A stretch of DNA of 64,000 bases from Melastoma dodecandrum (Eukaryota > Streptophyta > Magnoliopsida > Myrtales > Melastomataceae). The DNA is taken from contig JARUPY010000473.1 of NCBI GenBank assembly GCA_029817715.1, positions 3,410,001 through 3,474,000 of the forward strand, written 5' to 3'. This document shows, piece after piece, positions 19,266 to 31,600 of the stretch (within the stretch, counting starts at the first letter, position 1; each line of letters begins with the position of its first letter). Below the pieces are notes generated by a model. That model was not told where the DNA came from and did not search any database. It saw only the letters and a program-made list of their open reading frames with translations. The translations under genes were made by a program, and so were the position numbers.

Positions 19266-20650
19266 GGAGAAGAAGAAGGATGGATGGGAAGTTTGTTCAT
19301 GATCGAGGAGGAGGAGGAGGAGGAGAAGTGTTGTCTCCGAAGGCCGTCCCTTAGAAAGAAAGGGTTTCCCGCCCAAAGTTCTTCCATCTCTCGGTTGTCC
19401 GAGGCCATGGGGCATGGGATGGGGAAGGGAAACCAATTGGTTTCACCAAAACGGTCATTGTGAATGGAGACAAGGGCAACGAAATCAAATCTTTTGTTTT
19501 TGTCCTCCTCGGGTCAAAGCTGCGAGGCGAACATGGGGGACCTTCCTGCATGGTTGATGGGATATTTTGTCTCTTTGTGCAGGTGGTGAGTGGAGCAGCA
19601 ATCCGTCTTTGTCGGAGGATGGAATGAAATCTTCACTCAGTAGACGATGAATTGCCACTAACGCGGTGACCCCCGATTTGACGATTTACCCTTAATTTAA
19701 AGTTAAATTAATAATGAAAACAAATATCGATATTTTGTTAACCCAAAAAAATAAAATAATACAATTTAACCTTCTTAATGTTTCGAACTCGGCGATTCAT
19801 TCGCGTCGGCGAGTTCGAATGTGTAATTACTTTTTAATTTATTCTAATTGAATGTCTTTAATTTTTTTTTTTGTAACAGAGAAATAATAGATATTTTTAT
19901 GAGCGTCGAAGCATGTCACGACAACCTAAGACTAAGACAGAGACCGCTTCTTTCCCTTCTTTTTGTTCTTTGAGCCGTCGGTTTTAAGTACCCCACCCCT
20001 TAAAAAGGAAAGGACACTCTGAAAGCCCGTCGTTCACACGTCTCCCTTCCCTTTTCTCTTATTCCCTTCAATTATAAACAACAGAAAGAAATCAGCTTGG
20101 TTGGTGGTTTCATTTATAAGGAAGGAGGCAGCAGGCAGGCAGCTGAAACTAATCGGGAATTTACTGCCCATCCCTTTTGCCTCACCTTTTGCATGGTGTG
20201 GCAAGGCCAGAGTGAAATTCAGTCCCCGATCACATACATGATCTAAACCACGAACAGAACACCAGAGAAATAAGAGGGAGGAACCCCAGAAAGAAACAAA
20301 AGTGAGGGGGACAATTATTTATTTATTTTTTTTTTTGTTTTGGCTGATGGGATGAGACCAGAGAGACGAACAGGGAAAGAATCAAGCTTTGTTCTTGACA
20401 GAACCACCGTCACCCCCATCCCCCATATCAAGCAAATAAAAAAGGTTGCAAGTGTGAAAATAAAGACGACGTAGGGAGGGCAACACTGCTACTGTACAAA
20501 GAAGAAAGACGAGTAAAGACAGCAAAAGGACTGAGGAAGAGTAGGACCCACCCCCCTCTGTCACTTCCCCTCACTGTTCCCTGCTCTGCTTCCCCCCACC
20601 CACATCTTTGCCCTGCCCCTGCATCAGTCACCACCACAACTACAGCTGAC
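19266..20650. other. Non-coding stretch upstream of SPL
   Basis: No gene recognised. AT-rich to 19,880, then purine/pyrimidine-rich sequence that probably includes the SPL promoter and 5' leader. An (AC)n microsatellite occupies 20,657-20,677. Confidence 0.5.
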
Positions 20651-20690
20651 ACCCAGACACACACACACACACACACAAAAACACTTTCCC

Positions 20691-20711
20691 ATGATGGGTA
20701 ATGACACTTGA
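20691..20711 (+). promoter_or_regulatory. Short upstream ORF in the SPL leader
   Basis: ATG at 20,691 opens a six-codon frame ending TGA at 20,709-20,711. It overlaps the in-frame SPL ATG at 20,701 but ends before the ATG at 20,764. This favours 20,764 as the main start and may reduce translation. Confidence 0.4.
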
Positions 20712-20763
20712 ACCCAAAGGAGGAAGTGACCACCTCCACCTCCTCCTCCTGTTTCTTCCTCCA

Positions 20764-22264
20764 ATGGCCGATCAGCTTGTGAGGCCACTGCAAGCAGCTA
20801 GGGAAGAAGAAGAAAAAGGAGGAGGAGGAGGAGGAGGGGAAGGCCACAACCAGCATGGTAACCCTCAGGGAAGATCTGGTGGGAGGAAAGGGAGGGGGTT
20901 CAGGACTCCCAGGTGCCAGGTGGAAGGTTGCAGTGCGGATCTGACCGACTCCAAGGCTTACTACTCCAGGCACAAGGTTTGTGGCCCTCATTCCAAGGCC
21001 CCCCATGTTGTCGTCAATGGACTCCACCAGCGCTTCTGTCAGCAGTGCAGCAGGTCTTCAGAAATCATTCTTACTTGCTCTGATCTTCTTGGGAGTTGTT
21101 GTTTAATTAAAGTTTACTATAAAAAGGACAATGCTTGCCCCTTCCTTTCCTTGCCCCTCCTTTGTGTTTCTAGTAGTAGTAGCAGTCATTTGTGTCATTC
21201 CTTCCTTTCTTGTTTCTCTTTTTAAATAAAGTTCTTCCTGTTTGTTGCATATGGTGATGATAATGGCTGACATGTGGTTTGGTTGCAAATAAATAATTGA
21301 AAAATGGGAGTCTTGTGATTGGGATACAGACACGAGTGGATAACGGAATCTCGCTGGTTCGAGAATGTCTCATCATATCAGTTTTTACTTATGGTTCTTC
21401 TGCGAGAATGCTCCATGTGGCCTCTGTTCAGCAGGTTTCATCTTCTTAATGAGTTTGACTCGGAGAAGAGGAGTTGCCGAAGGAGGCTCGCGGGTCACAA
21501 TGAGCGCCGCAGGAAACCGGCTCCTGGATCTCTGCTGCCATCTCGCTACCCCCGGCTGGCTCCATCTTCTTCTGGTGAGACCTTCTGTCTAGTCCGTTCT
21601 GGCATGTCCAACAGACTTTGCTTGCCTTGACTTTGTTGACTTCTCCAGGAAGTGGCTCCCAGAGTACTGGATTCCAAATCGAGTTAGCATCCCCTTACCC
21701 AAGGCCCCAGTCGACCCTGTGGCCGAGTGTGCTTGTTCAAGGATCTCACCAGGGGACCCCAACTAGGAAGCCCCTTCCCTTGCAGAGGATCCCACCGCAT
21801 CCGCCTTATGTAATGTTCAATCCGAATTCGTCTTCTTCAGATCCGAGCTGCTTCACGGGCCACGAGATCCATTTGGAAGGATGCTTCCCAGGAGTCATCA
21901 CCGAATCCAGCTGTGCTCTCTCTCTTCTGTCAAATCAATCTTGGGACTTGAGAAACCAGGCATCTTCAATTCTCAGTACTGGCAACGTGACGGGTTGTGA
22001 CGGGTCGCGCAAAATTGCAGGAGCCGCGGCAGCCTCCGTGCACGATGCTGGCGATTATTCTAAGATTACGTGGCCACACTTGAGGGGACCTGAACCAGGT
22101 AAAACCTTATGTTACAAGTTTACAACCCCTAACACCTTCATAGATCCGGGGCCATTTTTTTACGAGTCACACATTCCATGTCAGGTGAATTCGAGGACCC
22201 TCAGCATAGGAAGCACTTCCAGGAGCAGCATCAGTCTGTGCTGCCGGTTCACTGGTCGCTCTGA
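20764..22264 (+). CDS. SPL: SBP-box transcription factor (SPL), miR156 target
   Basis: Exons 20764-21053, 21435-21574, 21649-22098, 22185-22264 give 319 aa. The SBP domain (residues about 51-126) has both zinc sites: C51/C56/C73/H76 and C92/C95/H99/C111. The basic signal [17 protein letters not shown] overlaps its end. SBP proteins bind GTAC cores and control phase change, branching and fruit growth. The first intron splits the second zinc site, as in other SPL genes. The third exon carries a 20-nt miR156/157 site. The protein ends VHWSL, like several SPL proteins. Retaining the third intron would give a different C-terminus lacking this end. An in-frame ATG at 20,701 could add 21 residues; 20,764 has G at +4 and the uORF favours it. 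Which SPL subgroup it belongs to I cannot say. Confidence 0.9.
21913..21932 (+). promoter_or_regulatory. miR156/157 target site
   Basis: GTGCTCTCTCTCTTCTGTCA in SPL exon 3 (encoding the ALSLLS region) equals the canonical target complementary to miR156 at all 20 positions. It predicts age-dependent cleavage of the transcript. Confidence 0.95.
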
Positions 22265-23028
22265 CCGTCACCGGCATGGACGCGTGAACGAATCATCGAC
22301 TGGCTGAAGTGGTAGTACCCTAGATCTCGCTCGTATGTACTAATCGCACTACTGCTAAACAATCTCCAGTGGCTTTATGTTCTCACCCGTTTTGGTTCTG
22401 TTGGGGTTGTCTGATGGATATGTGAAACATTAGAGCGATCCTTCTTTCCGCTGCTGTTTAACCTTAACATGCTGAAAAGAAAAGACCAGGCTGTCTGTTG
22501 ACAAAAGAGGCAAGAAACTGTAAGAACAACAAATGGATAAACCATGAAAAGATTCTTAAGAAAGGGAAAAATGCCCGGGTAGGACAGATTGGAATGTCTG
22601 TGTTTCCAAGGAGAAAAGGATGGGCCGTCAGTAGAAATTTTGGAAAACTACAACCAATTTCCCAATCAGTCAGTTAATGGGGATCCTTGAGATGCCAAAA
22701 TAACCCCAGTGCAACAAAACCCAAGGTCGACTGGATGAACAGGATATACGGTTTCCCATTTTTGGCATTTCCCTCTGGGTGCCTACAGTAGTGTTTCCAA
22801 ACGATTGAACCAGTGAAACAGCCATCAGTAGCAACATTTCTTCTATGTACAGCAGAAGCCGTCCCTGTTATCTGATTGGTCAGAGCTGCTCCATCGGCCA
22901 GAACGACCCTTTGGATAATCAAATACCCCCTGTACTGCAGATTGTATGGGATTGAAACTTCCCCACGGTAAGGTAATGCATGTCCCAGTACGTGAAGAAC
23001 CATCCTGACGATGATCTAGTTCTACATT
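22265..23028. other. Converging 3' ends of SPL and the G-patch gene
   Basis: Contains the SPL 3' UTR and, from the other side, the 3' UTR of the minus-strand G-patch gene. An open minus frame at 22,674-23,003 has no recognised motif and lies in that UTR. Confidence 0.5.
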
Positions 23029-24363
23029 TCAGTGATCATCCTCGTCTCTTCCTGGGCAGCTGGAGAGCATTTCCTCCTGCGTCGAATACTGCAAAGCGTA
23101 GTGCATACATTACCTATCAAGGTTAGGTATTGCAAGATGATGCGTGAGAAGAAGTTGATCAGATATCCCACCTGATATCCACAAAACAGGCAGTAGTTAT
23201 GCTCGTCCCGCAATTTAGTCAAAAGGGCCACCAAGTCCTACATTTTTTAACTGCTGTCAGGTGTGCCAGAGAAAAACCATGATCTGAAGAGGGGGGTTCA
23301 GATATAATTCTTCAACAGAGCAGAGGGATGATGTACATATGGCAATCTCGAAGGTGCACACACATACATTCTACAGATCAATATGGAGAGACACCGCAGA
23401 CAACGTAAGCCGATGGTATCGCATATCACGTTTCATCGGATCGGAGCTAACATTAACAACCACCGAACTGAAAAAAATCTATAAGAGATATATAAGGACA
23501 AACCTCCTCTGTAATCTCCTCCTCTTCTTCCTCCTCTTTATCGGTCGCCTCGTCCTCATTCTGCACGACAGGCAAGACATCCCTATCCTCCAACTGATCC
23601 AATGACGCCTTCGCCTTGTGGAAATTAATCACCACCCTCTTGCTCCTCCACTGTTCCTTCTGCCTAACCCCAAAATCCTCCCTAAGGAAATCCTCCTTCC
23701 TCCTCTTACTCTCCTCCCTCATCTCTTCCCTCTTCCTCTTCTCCTTATGTGGATCCTCCCTACCAATCCCAGCCCTCGACCGCCGAATCTCAATCCCGAC
23801 GGGCTCCACCCTGCCGACGCCCTCCTTCCCCAGTGCCAACCCGGGGGTGTAACCCATCTGCTTCAACAGCTTGAAACCCACATTGGACTCCGAAATAGGA
23901 GCCTCGATTCTCGCAAGGGTCAGCTCGTCCTCCTCCTGCTGTTTCCTGTCCCGATCAAGTTTCCGCCTTTCCTGCCAGCTCAATACCTTCACGCTCTTCT
24001 TGCTACTGGTTTGGGCAGCTTGTTGCTGTTTGCTAGTAGTAGTGCTCGACCCCTTTTCAACCAACAAAATCACACAGAAGGCAAAAATCAAATCAATTCC
24101 CTTCGAGAAAACGCTAGCCCTAACCCTAACCCTAACAGGAATCCCAAAAGAACATGGTCGCAGATTCGTTAGGGGTCGAGATTCCGGAAGGGGGGGGTGT
24201 CCGATCAATCGTAGTTTACATCAATCAGGTTAAGGAAGAACGGGACCTTCTTGATAGTTTCCTCCGGAGGAATGAATCGGGAGAGGTCGCCCATGTAATC
24301 GTCCTCCTCGTCTCCATCATCATCTTCGCCTCTTCCTTCGGCTTTCTCCGTCGATTTGGCCAT
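23029..24363 (-). CDS. G-patch domain protein, GPATCH11-like
   Basis: Exons 24363-24220, 24052-23504, 23237-23172, 23088-23029 give 272 aa. The N-terminus has the family signature DDYMGDLSRFIPPE. The G-patch is at about residues 102-146 (NVGFKLLKQMGYTPG...). A charged, partly coiled region follows, and the C-terminal domain (DUF4187 type) has the zinc-like pattern YCLFCGYQ ... SSCPG and ends EDDH. G-patch proteins activate DEAH helicases in RNA processing; GPATCH11 is nuclear and linked to splicing and centromeres in animals. The end of exon 1 is the least certain junction: GTAAAC after codon 48 was used, and a GTCCCG nine codons earlier is also in frame. Intron 1 carries telomere-like repeats. 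Confidence 0.85.
24118..24137. repeat. Telomere-like repeat in intron 1
   Basis: About three CCCTAA units lie inside intron 1 of the G-patch gene, close to its start. Short telomere-like boxes are frequent near plant ribosomal and cell-cycle gene starts; here the meaning is unclear. Confidence 0.6.
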
Positions 24364-24738
24364 CGTATTTTCCCTCCGTCGCCGGCGAAGGTGCTGCTGC
24401 AGAAAAACCGGCGAATGCTTAAAAAAAAACAATGGGGCTCTGAATCCCATCTTTATATGACGTGGCTCCCGTTCAGATTACATTAAGAAGGGTTCATGAC
24501 ACCATCTTCTTCGTAAAATTAGTGGTTTCGACGCAAAATACATATTAGGGGCGGTAAAATGTTAGTTACAAACTCAAACTGGAAAATAATCTCGAAAGAG
24601 ATGTAATTGAAAAGGGCGTTATAGAGGGACCACCGCCTCCAATGAAATTTGATCGACAAATTTCACTGATTTTTAACTTCCTGATTTAACAATTTGCAGA
24701 AACGACTACCTAATCGAATGTCCCTATTTGCTAACCAG

Positions 24739-27619
24739 TCACCCAACTCGCTCATGCTCATGCTCGCTCATGCTCAAGAGCGCATTTATCTCCCCGATGA
24801 TGTTAACCGCTCTTCCATCGAACATCGAGGAGAGTGTGCTTTCACACAGCTTCTTCAATTCCCTTGTTTTATGCAGTGCTGCTTCCTAGACAAGGAGGAA
24901 AAAGAAACAAGTTGCATACCACGACTTCTATAAACTACTTCCGATATCAGCACCCATGAATTTCAGTAACATGCATGACCGCACGACTAATCAAGAATGG
25001 AGACGCACCTGCTTCGGCCACCATGAAGATAATGAGTTCTGAAGCTCCATGCGTTTAGCAGCCACATCCTTCAGTCCCTGCTTAAGTTTGACTTCACGGT
25101 GCCTTTTCTCCTCGAGAGAACTGACCAATCTATCTAAGAATCTGACATTCAAGATGAGTCAGAATAGTCTCACTTCTGATGCATTTTTATACAAGATTTG
25201 TGACAGGAAATGTAGCACAAAGTGAGCTCCCTAGAACAAGCAATGATTCACCTTTTGGAATTGAGGATCATTATCAAGTCCCTGGTTTTCCTATTTGTTA
25301 GCAGAGATATAGTTTGTGAGACATCCGAAATCATTGTCTCTATGACATCCGGTCCATATTACTGTAAAACTAATGGAGCAACCGACTGTACTTGATGTTG
25401 CATAGAAAGTGTCTCATCATCCCTACGTTCTGTCAGTCGTTGGTGCAAAAATGCTTTAATCTGAAAAGAGGACGGATATCAAGAGAATGGAAAAACGCTT
25501 TCATTCGGTATAGTAAATAGAAGCCACTAACAGCTGAAAGGATATTAAGGTGCACCTCATAGAGATCGTCAAGGATCTTGTTCCTGTACACAGTCTCCAG
25601 AAGCTGACTGCGCTCTTCCTTCACATCTGTGGTTTGCATGGCAGGATGCATAGCTGACGTTAAAGTTTCCCTGTCCACGCAAGAACCTTCACCATCATCA
25701 ATCACATCAACCTGAGGAGTTTCCACAGTAACATCCCAGGTATCTCAGATGGCTCCTGAACCATCCTCTGTCGCATTGCTTTGTGGTATTTCACCATGTC
25801 CTGCAGCTCCATTGACATCACTCGCATTCACCATTTCATATGGACCAAGTCCATTACCATTGTCCTCGGCTTCCTCCATTGTCCCTACATCCCAGTCAAT
25901 TACGGGATTTTCCACAGAAATATCCCAATCAATACTCTCAGTGGCGGCTTCCACAATGCCTCCCATTGATTCATCTAAACCATCGTGAACTTGAGCAAAC
26001 TCTGAGAGATCTGAGGCAGCATAAATGCTCAAGGTTGGCGGATTTTCATGAATATCTATCACATGAGACAGCACATTCCTGCATTCTTCCTGCAAAATGA
26101 TAATGCTGGTCACTATAGATGGAGAAAATCAACATACGCTTTTTCTCATAATTAGATACACCACACAGGCATTAAAATCTTACATCTTTCTCGGAGTGGA
26201 CATCTCTCACAAATTTCAAGTAATACTCCAACGCTTTGGACACTGATTTTCCATTTATGAGGTCCAATATCTCCCTAAACTTATTTGGGAGTGACTTTGC
26301 TGTCTCCAAAAGTTCTAATCTCACATTCACTCCCTGAAAGCAAGACAAGAAATAATAAACTTCATCTGGAGCACCAAACCATTGCAACACGCTGCATCAA
26401 TATCGCAATGATTTTAAGGATGAAGACACCCGAGCAGAACTCAGAAAAACTATACCTGCAACCCCATCTCATGACAGGCTTCTCCATAATTAGCTGCAGA
26501 GAGAGCAGCATTCCTTTTGATATCAGCCTCTCTGCTCCCCAGCTCTACCAGTTGTTGTTGAATTTTTTGAACTTGTTTCTTCTGATAGGGTCTTTGTGAG
26601 CAAAGAAACAAAGCATCCTTCAGTTAAACCCAAGAGTCCATAACATTTACCTGCTTAACTATCCACAGGAAAATGAATTCGCGATCCCCAGTTTGGTTGT
26701 CATCTCACACCCTAAATCATAAACCTCATATCGATAACAATAATACTCACACTTCATAAGTAACATTCTGAATTATTATTTGAGCAGCCTCGCCAAGGAA
26801 CATGTGATCTTTCTCAAAGGATTGCACTATTGTCTCCCAAGCACCCTGCAAAAAGGTGGAACAGATATCAAATCCGTACATAGGCTACGCATTGTGCATG
26901 GAAATTGGAAGAGAGAAAAGACAGGGATAGAGCAAATGAATCTTACAGCAGCACCCGATGGTCGTCCAACAATGTTCCTACTCTCCGGAGCCGCTCTCAA
27001 CAGAATGTCGTATATTTGCTTGGCTTCTAAATAACTGATACCTAAGCGAACGAAATGCTCAACCACAAAACTATAGACTCATAAACAGAAAAGAACACCA
27101 GCCCCTACGGTTTGACAAATGTACATCATCCTCGAAATTCCAAACCACCAGGAATGAAATGAGGCACCTGGCATCGACTCACGGAAGTAGTAGCTCTCCA
27201 AATTGGACTGACACGCCAGAAAACCATCGATTCACAACATGAAAGAAATAAGCAGATGGGTCGAAGAAACCTTCAGGCTCCAGCGTGTGGAAAAACGGGT
27301 CGACATCCCTCGGAATCTTTGCAAACTGCTTATTTATTGAAGACCTAATCGAAGGAATCCGCTTCCTCCAATCAGCAGGTATCCTCTTCCGATCGACCAA
27401 CCACTCTGCAACTCATGCATCCCACACACCAGTCAAACAACAACGACAACAACAGAAAACGAGATTGAAGAAAGGCCTTCCGTGACGATGATATATTTCA
27501 ATCCATCTTCCGATGCATCGATTATCAAGAATAGCGGGAATCTAAAAAGTTTTACCCCCGAGGCGAGAAAAGGCGATGTCGATGGGAAGATTGCGGATAT
27601 CCTCCGTCGACTGCTGCAT
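24739..27619 (-). pseudogene. C53: C53/CDK5RAP3 homologue with two in-frame stop codons
   Basis: Ten exons join in one frame (565 codons): 27619-27556, 27405-27271, 27041-26947, 26845-26751, 26591-26456, 26333-26184, 26089-25556, 25460-25252, 25141-25009, 24885-24739. All introns are GT-AG. C53 is the UFM1/ATG8-binding receptor of ribosome-stalling ER-phagy and partner of the UFL1-DDRGK1 ligase. The start matches the family (DIRNLPIDIAFSRLG, WLVDRKRIPADW). The shuffled ATG8-interacting motifs are visible: IDWD with W280 and W290, and a third at W343. Two stops interrupt it: TGA at codon 340 (25,745-25,747), just before the third motif, and TAA at codon 437 (25,359-25,361), where the family has Gln in VLQQY. 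Otherwise it is full length. It is either a very young pseudogene or a sequence error. Confidence 0.85.
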
Positions 27620-28687
27620 GACTCAAGAAGATCGAACGTCGGCGGCGTGCTGCGAGGACAGCGAGCTGGAGGAGCTGAAGTTGCAGAGCTAGGAGGACTG
27701 TTGCAGTGCAGGAGGAAACGGGAAGAATTATAGAGGGAGCGGTAGTTAATTCAGTTAGGGGCGAGCTGGGCTTTGGCCGTATTAGACAGGCCCATGTTGT
27801 CTTTCTCATAAAGCGGGGGGAAAAGGAGCAGACAGTTAGCTGTTAGAGGTGAGAGAGGGAGCTGCTGTGACAGCTAGGAAGGAAGGTTGTTTCCGCCTTA
27901 GAGTGTATAGCAGATGGTTGAGAATTCTGGTGCTTGGACTGTCGGAGGTGGTGACGGTCTACGGCGTTGTTATAGATGGGAAAGTTGAAGGTTGTTATAA
28001 AAGGGAAAGTTGAAGTAAAAACATTTCTACTTGCATCACGGCGACGTCCTTAAGGGCGGGGATTCAGTTCCGAGATCAAACGGAATGGCGGTTGCCGATC
28101 GCGGTCGCCGTGGCCGGAAGTGGTTGTGAGGAAGGTAACCCCACTTCATTACAATTGGGCCGGATCTTAATGGGCCTAATTATATTCGGACCGAGGCTTA
28201 AATGGCGTATTCAATTATAGGATTTAACGACAAATCTCTGATTCTTTCCCCGTAGATTGATCAACATCCCCGATTTATTAACACAGAATTAAAACTAAGA
28301 AAGAAGAGGGAATAAAGTTACATTTATGTTTGTGAATAATACCAGAGAATACTATTTTCCACTATGAGCAACAACAGCAATTGCCTGGAAAACTTGTGGA
28401 AGTAAAAAAAAAAAAAAGAAAGAAAAAGATGGACTGAACCTATCTGGCCATTAGCACGCCGAAGAAGAACTCGAGAAGTTCAAGAAACAAAAGAAGAGCA
28501 GTTGGCGGATCTCCCTATGTACCAACAGCCATCGTGTTTCCTCTTCGACCTTAGAGAATCAATCGGCTTGGAGACAGTAAAGCTGACGGATATTTCCGGA
28601 TGCTGCAATGCCATTGTGCAAGAGGAGAATGGGATCAATTTTTAGTTTCTAAGCTCAAGCACTGCTCAATGCAAGATGCTCTCTGGA
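27620..28687. other. Intergenic: C53 promoter and TBCCD1 3' region
   Basis: Both neighbours are on the minus strand, so this holds the C53 promoter and leader and the TBCCD1 3' UTR. No further gene seen. Confidence 0.5.
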
Positions 28688-31600
28688 CTAAAGCAATTGC
28701 CCGCATGACAAAGATGCCTGAAGAATGCCCTTACAGTTTAGCCAATCCTTGAAGTAAACATGCAGAGCACTCGCCAATTCCCTTTTCTTACTATCTTCAA
28801 GCATCAGCCCCCTTAGCATTTGCTTTATTTCTCCTATACTATTTTGCTGGAGGAAAAAATAAAAGAAAAGCAGATACGCAGAATTAGGAACATCTCCTGG
28901 TATTTTAATAACGTCCACAGGCTAAGGATCGAGAACATACACGCCGCTGTTGAGATGTCTTATAATTTACTGGCAGTGGAAATGGGTTCCCCTCGGTAGA
29001 ACAACCAGGTTCACATCCCAAAGAATTTGGAATCTGCAAAAAAAAATTATAGTTCACGATCAATTAAACAGATAGCATGATGCAGCCTTTCAGATATTCG
29101 CCAGTGAATAGAAGTAAATCCAGATAGAGGAGAATGACAGCTTAAAGTGAGGGATGATTTTAATTAGTGTGCAGGATAATTACAAAAATCCAGGTGCAGC
29201 TTTGAGAGAGAGAGAGAGTGAGATGACTTAGATAATGTGAGGGCTGAGCATTCCGATAAACAATACCAGAAAGTTCGTGAACTGGTCCGGATCAATTAGG
29301 GATGCAGATTCTGCCAGCACATCAGATACTCCAGCCGGATGGGACAATGAATCATGTGGATCAACCACACCCAGCGTAAGGGGCTCGTCCCACTTGTTAA
29401 CACTTGCTTTGATGCCAACTTCAGTCATATGCTCCTCCAATTGGGGATAAAATGTATTATATGGTGCCACCTGCAGATAAGATCCACACAGAAGGAAAAC
29501 ACACTCAGCATAATCTTTTTAGGAAAAAGCAGACAGCAATAAGAGGATTGATGGTTAGCAAAAATATCACGGGATACAAACATTCCTACCTCAAAGTCGG
29601 AGCAAAAGTCATGCAAGATGTCAGCACATCAAAGGACTAACATTTCCTAGAGAAAATTAAGCAACGTTTATTGAGAAAGTGAGTTACATTGCATTCTCAT
29701 ATTCAGATTTTTCCCACATAATGCAAACCAATCACACAAAAAGAGAAGTTAGAGAAACAAAAAGCCAAATGTTCCAAACAATACCATCCAAGGCCTTAAA
29801 AATCATTGAAACACACCTGCAACTTATGGTTGTCGCCAATGATAAGCGGTCGCTGGTTCACCCCTAAAAAGAAAACACACTCTCGACAGCTGGCGATACA
29901 AGCCCGTTTGGCAGCTACGATAACATGAACTCTCTCACAGTGCTCTATTCGTACAGCCTGAAGAAAACATGGAACACAAACATAAAAGAACTGTTTCACT
30001 GAAATAAATATAAAAGATCTTGTTGGATGAACTATCAGTAGACAAATCAAAGCTCAACTGTTCTGGGTATAATTCAAAAATGTGGTCATGAAGTCAGCTT
30101 ACGATCCAGCTTTAGAAGAGATTCATTAAATGAAACATTTTTTAAAGAAAAAATTGCAACGTTTTCTACATTCCATTACGAAAACTATTTTGATTCAGGT
30201 ATAATAATGTCAAAATCAAAATATCTAAGAATCACAAAATTATCAATGCATATGTTAGTATTACACATGAAAACAAAAATTTTTGTAGCTGAAAGGTTCA
30301 TAAAGTTAAGATACAATAGGTCAGAAACAACAAACATTGAACGAAAAATAGCTTTTATTGGGGAATCCCTTTTTTGGTATTATCGACCTATTGGAAGTAT
30401 TAAAAAGTCCAGAAGCACAGCCAATGTAGCATAGTTCTCCACTCTGTTTAACAAGATTATTAAAAGAGGTCGTACTTCCAGAATAGCAAAGCAAACAGAA
30501 AAAAAAGGACACGTGATGATAGAACCCGCAATTAATGTTAAGCACACGTGGAGGCTTATTTGGCCATTACCTTTCCAACAGCTCCAAGGACAATAGTGGC
30601 ATCTGAGCAGCCATAGATAGTGGCATATCTTAGAGGCGCTAAGATATAAATGGCAGAGTCATGACAATTTAGAACCTGAACAATCAAAGCAAAAGTTACA
30701 AAAAATACAATGCCAAAATGGTGACAAAGTATACCAATAATGGCAGACGGACAAAACTTCACCGATGAAAAGGCACTACATGTATACAGGAAATAGTGAA
30801 TAATATTCATAAAACGAGCTTTCTAACTTTTAAGCAATGTGTTAGGCATTAAGGAACTACATAACTGATAGACTCTCTTGAATCACCAGGTACAGGTGCT
30901 GAAGCTGACACTCATAATAGATTTTTTTTCTGATATGTAAGAGCAGAAGTTACAACCATAAGGATGATGTACATAAACTGACCTTAATAGAAGATCCTTT
31001 GAGATCAGTTGCTTGCTTCATGAGGGATTGTTTCGATATCCCCTCAATAAAACATACTCCTCTTGATGAAGGGGAGGGCTTGGCTGAGGTTGTGCAAGCA
31101 TCGGCCATGGCAACGTCGGGATCTGAACTATTAGCTGGACCATTCTCTTTCGGGGATATCCTCTCCGAAAGAGCCTCCAAAGACATAGCAATATTCTGAA
31201 GAATCCAGTCCAGAACTTGCGATGCTGGGACAGGGGCAGGGGGCATGTCCGGATCAGAATTGGCAAAAAAGGGCGACGCTTGGCCCAAAGGAATTCCTTC
31301 CTGAACTTTATCGCCAAATTGGATTAGAAATCCAAGGTGCTCGAATCTTTCCAAGGACAGTACCTGCACAGAACTTCAGTCAATCATCACCAACAAAAAC
31401 AAATAGAAAAGCCCTCACACTCCTCTGCATAGCGGGAATGGAGGCAACAAGAAAGCATAAAACACGGACCAATGCTTCTTCCCCTTCGCCATCAACCGGT
31501 TCAGCAAGAAGAGAGATTATATTCCCCATGTGCTTCTGGAGATAAGACAGCTGGTGTGCCTCTTCATCAGCCTGTGACGGCATAAACCGCCGGCTATTGC

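Noticed and set aside
22099..22307. Extended SPL C-terminus by reading through the third intron
   Set aside because: A GT-AG intron (22,099-22,184) gives the family-like end VHWSL; the read-through tail is unlike SPL proteins.
22674..23003. 109-codon minus-strand open frame beginning with ATG
   Set aside because: It lies just downstream of the G-patch stop on the same strand, shows no motif, and is most simply 3' UTR.
24118..24137. Interstitial telomere or chromosome end
   Set aside because: Only about three units inside an intron with genes on both sides.
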